A program made the position numbers and the translations under genes. The notes under the pieces were generated by a model. The model worked only from the letters and a program-made list of their open reading frames with translations, had not been told where the DNA came from and made no database searches. Below are positions 11,702-11,740 of a stretch of DNA of 11,740 bases, in pieces (position 1 is the stretch's first letter; every line of letters begins with the position of its first letter). The DNA lies in the NCBI GenBank assembly GCA_026770585.1, contig MU646307.1, forward strand, positions 1,513,699-1,525,438. Reading direction: 5' to 3'. This DNA comes from Baffinella frigidus (lineage: Eukaryota > Cryptophyceae > Cryptomonadales > Baffinellaceae).

Positions 11702-11740
11702 CAGGGGTACCTCGCTCTCAAGAACCCCCCCCCCCCCCCC
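11702..11740 (+). mobile_element. Foldback element family B, left end, cut by window end
   Basis: CAGGGGTACCTCGCTCTCAA then GAA and 16 C at the last bases. The C-run is longer than in other copies, and the window stops in it. Confidence 0.8.

Overview
This window looks like subtelomeric or telomere-derived chromosomal DNA from a nuclear eukaryotic genome, probably an alga or other protist with plant-type TTTAGGG telomeres. The evidence is long runs of CCCTAAA heptamers and their degenerate relatives (CCCTGAA, CCCGAAA, CCCGGGA, TGTAGGG) in both orientations, several families of short foldback (MITE-like) elements, microsatellites, long C or G homopolymers, and very low gene density. The lineage cannot be fixed from sequence alone. 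Peptides such as RGTSLIRN and GYLAHKK, which arise from one repeat family here, feel familiar from predicted proteins of cryptophyte or similar algal genomes, but that is unverified memory.

Layout. Positions 1-600 are degenerate C-rich telomere-like repeats. Positions 601-1300 hold a composite repeat in three copies, made of a recurring 34-bp element, CCTACNGTAGG palindromes and GTACCCG-type units. Positions 1300-2330 mix telomere-like tracts of both polarities with the same 34-bp element and a foldback of about 125 bp. Positions 2330-4060 hold a nested palindrome, two oppositely oriented copies of a foldback element (family A), three copies of an acidic-tail repeat and a duplicated 80-bp segment. 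Positions 4069-4730 are a G-rich array followed by a C-rich array, the orientation expected of a telomere-telomere junction. Positions 4786-5060 form a large palindrome with a perfect 54-bp inverted repeat. Positions 5093-5173 could be a terminal exon. Positions 5171-6200 contain a degenerate tandem array and further foldbacks, including the first two copies of family B (about 118 bp, usually flanked by TA).

The only substantial protein-coding signal is at 6679-9038: two divergently oriented paralogous reading frames of about 203 and 283 codons, reading outward from a spacer that itself contains a foldback. They share a C-terminal 61-residue segment that differs at one nucleotide, an acidic VKDEPEE segment, and an H-rich module that is single in the minus-strand copy and duplicated in tandem in the plus-strand copy. 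I do not recognise the family.

Positions 9300-10870 are dominated by family B copies. The cleanest telomeric array (15 heptamers, 14 of them perfect) lies at 11027-11131. The window ends inside another family B copy, in a run of C. No rRNA, tRNA, CRISPR or bacterial-style operon was seen. Nothing in the window shows a pathway; the two paralogues are the only genes that might act together.
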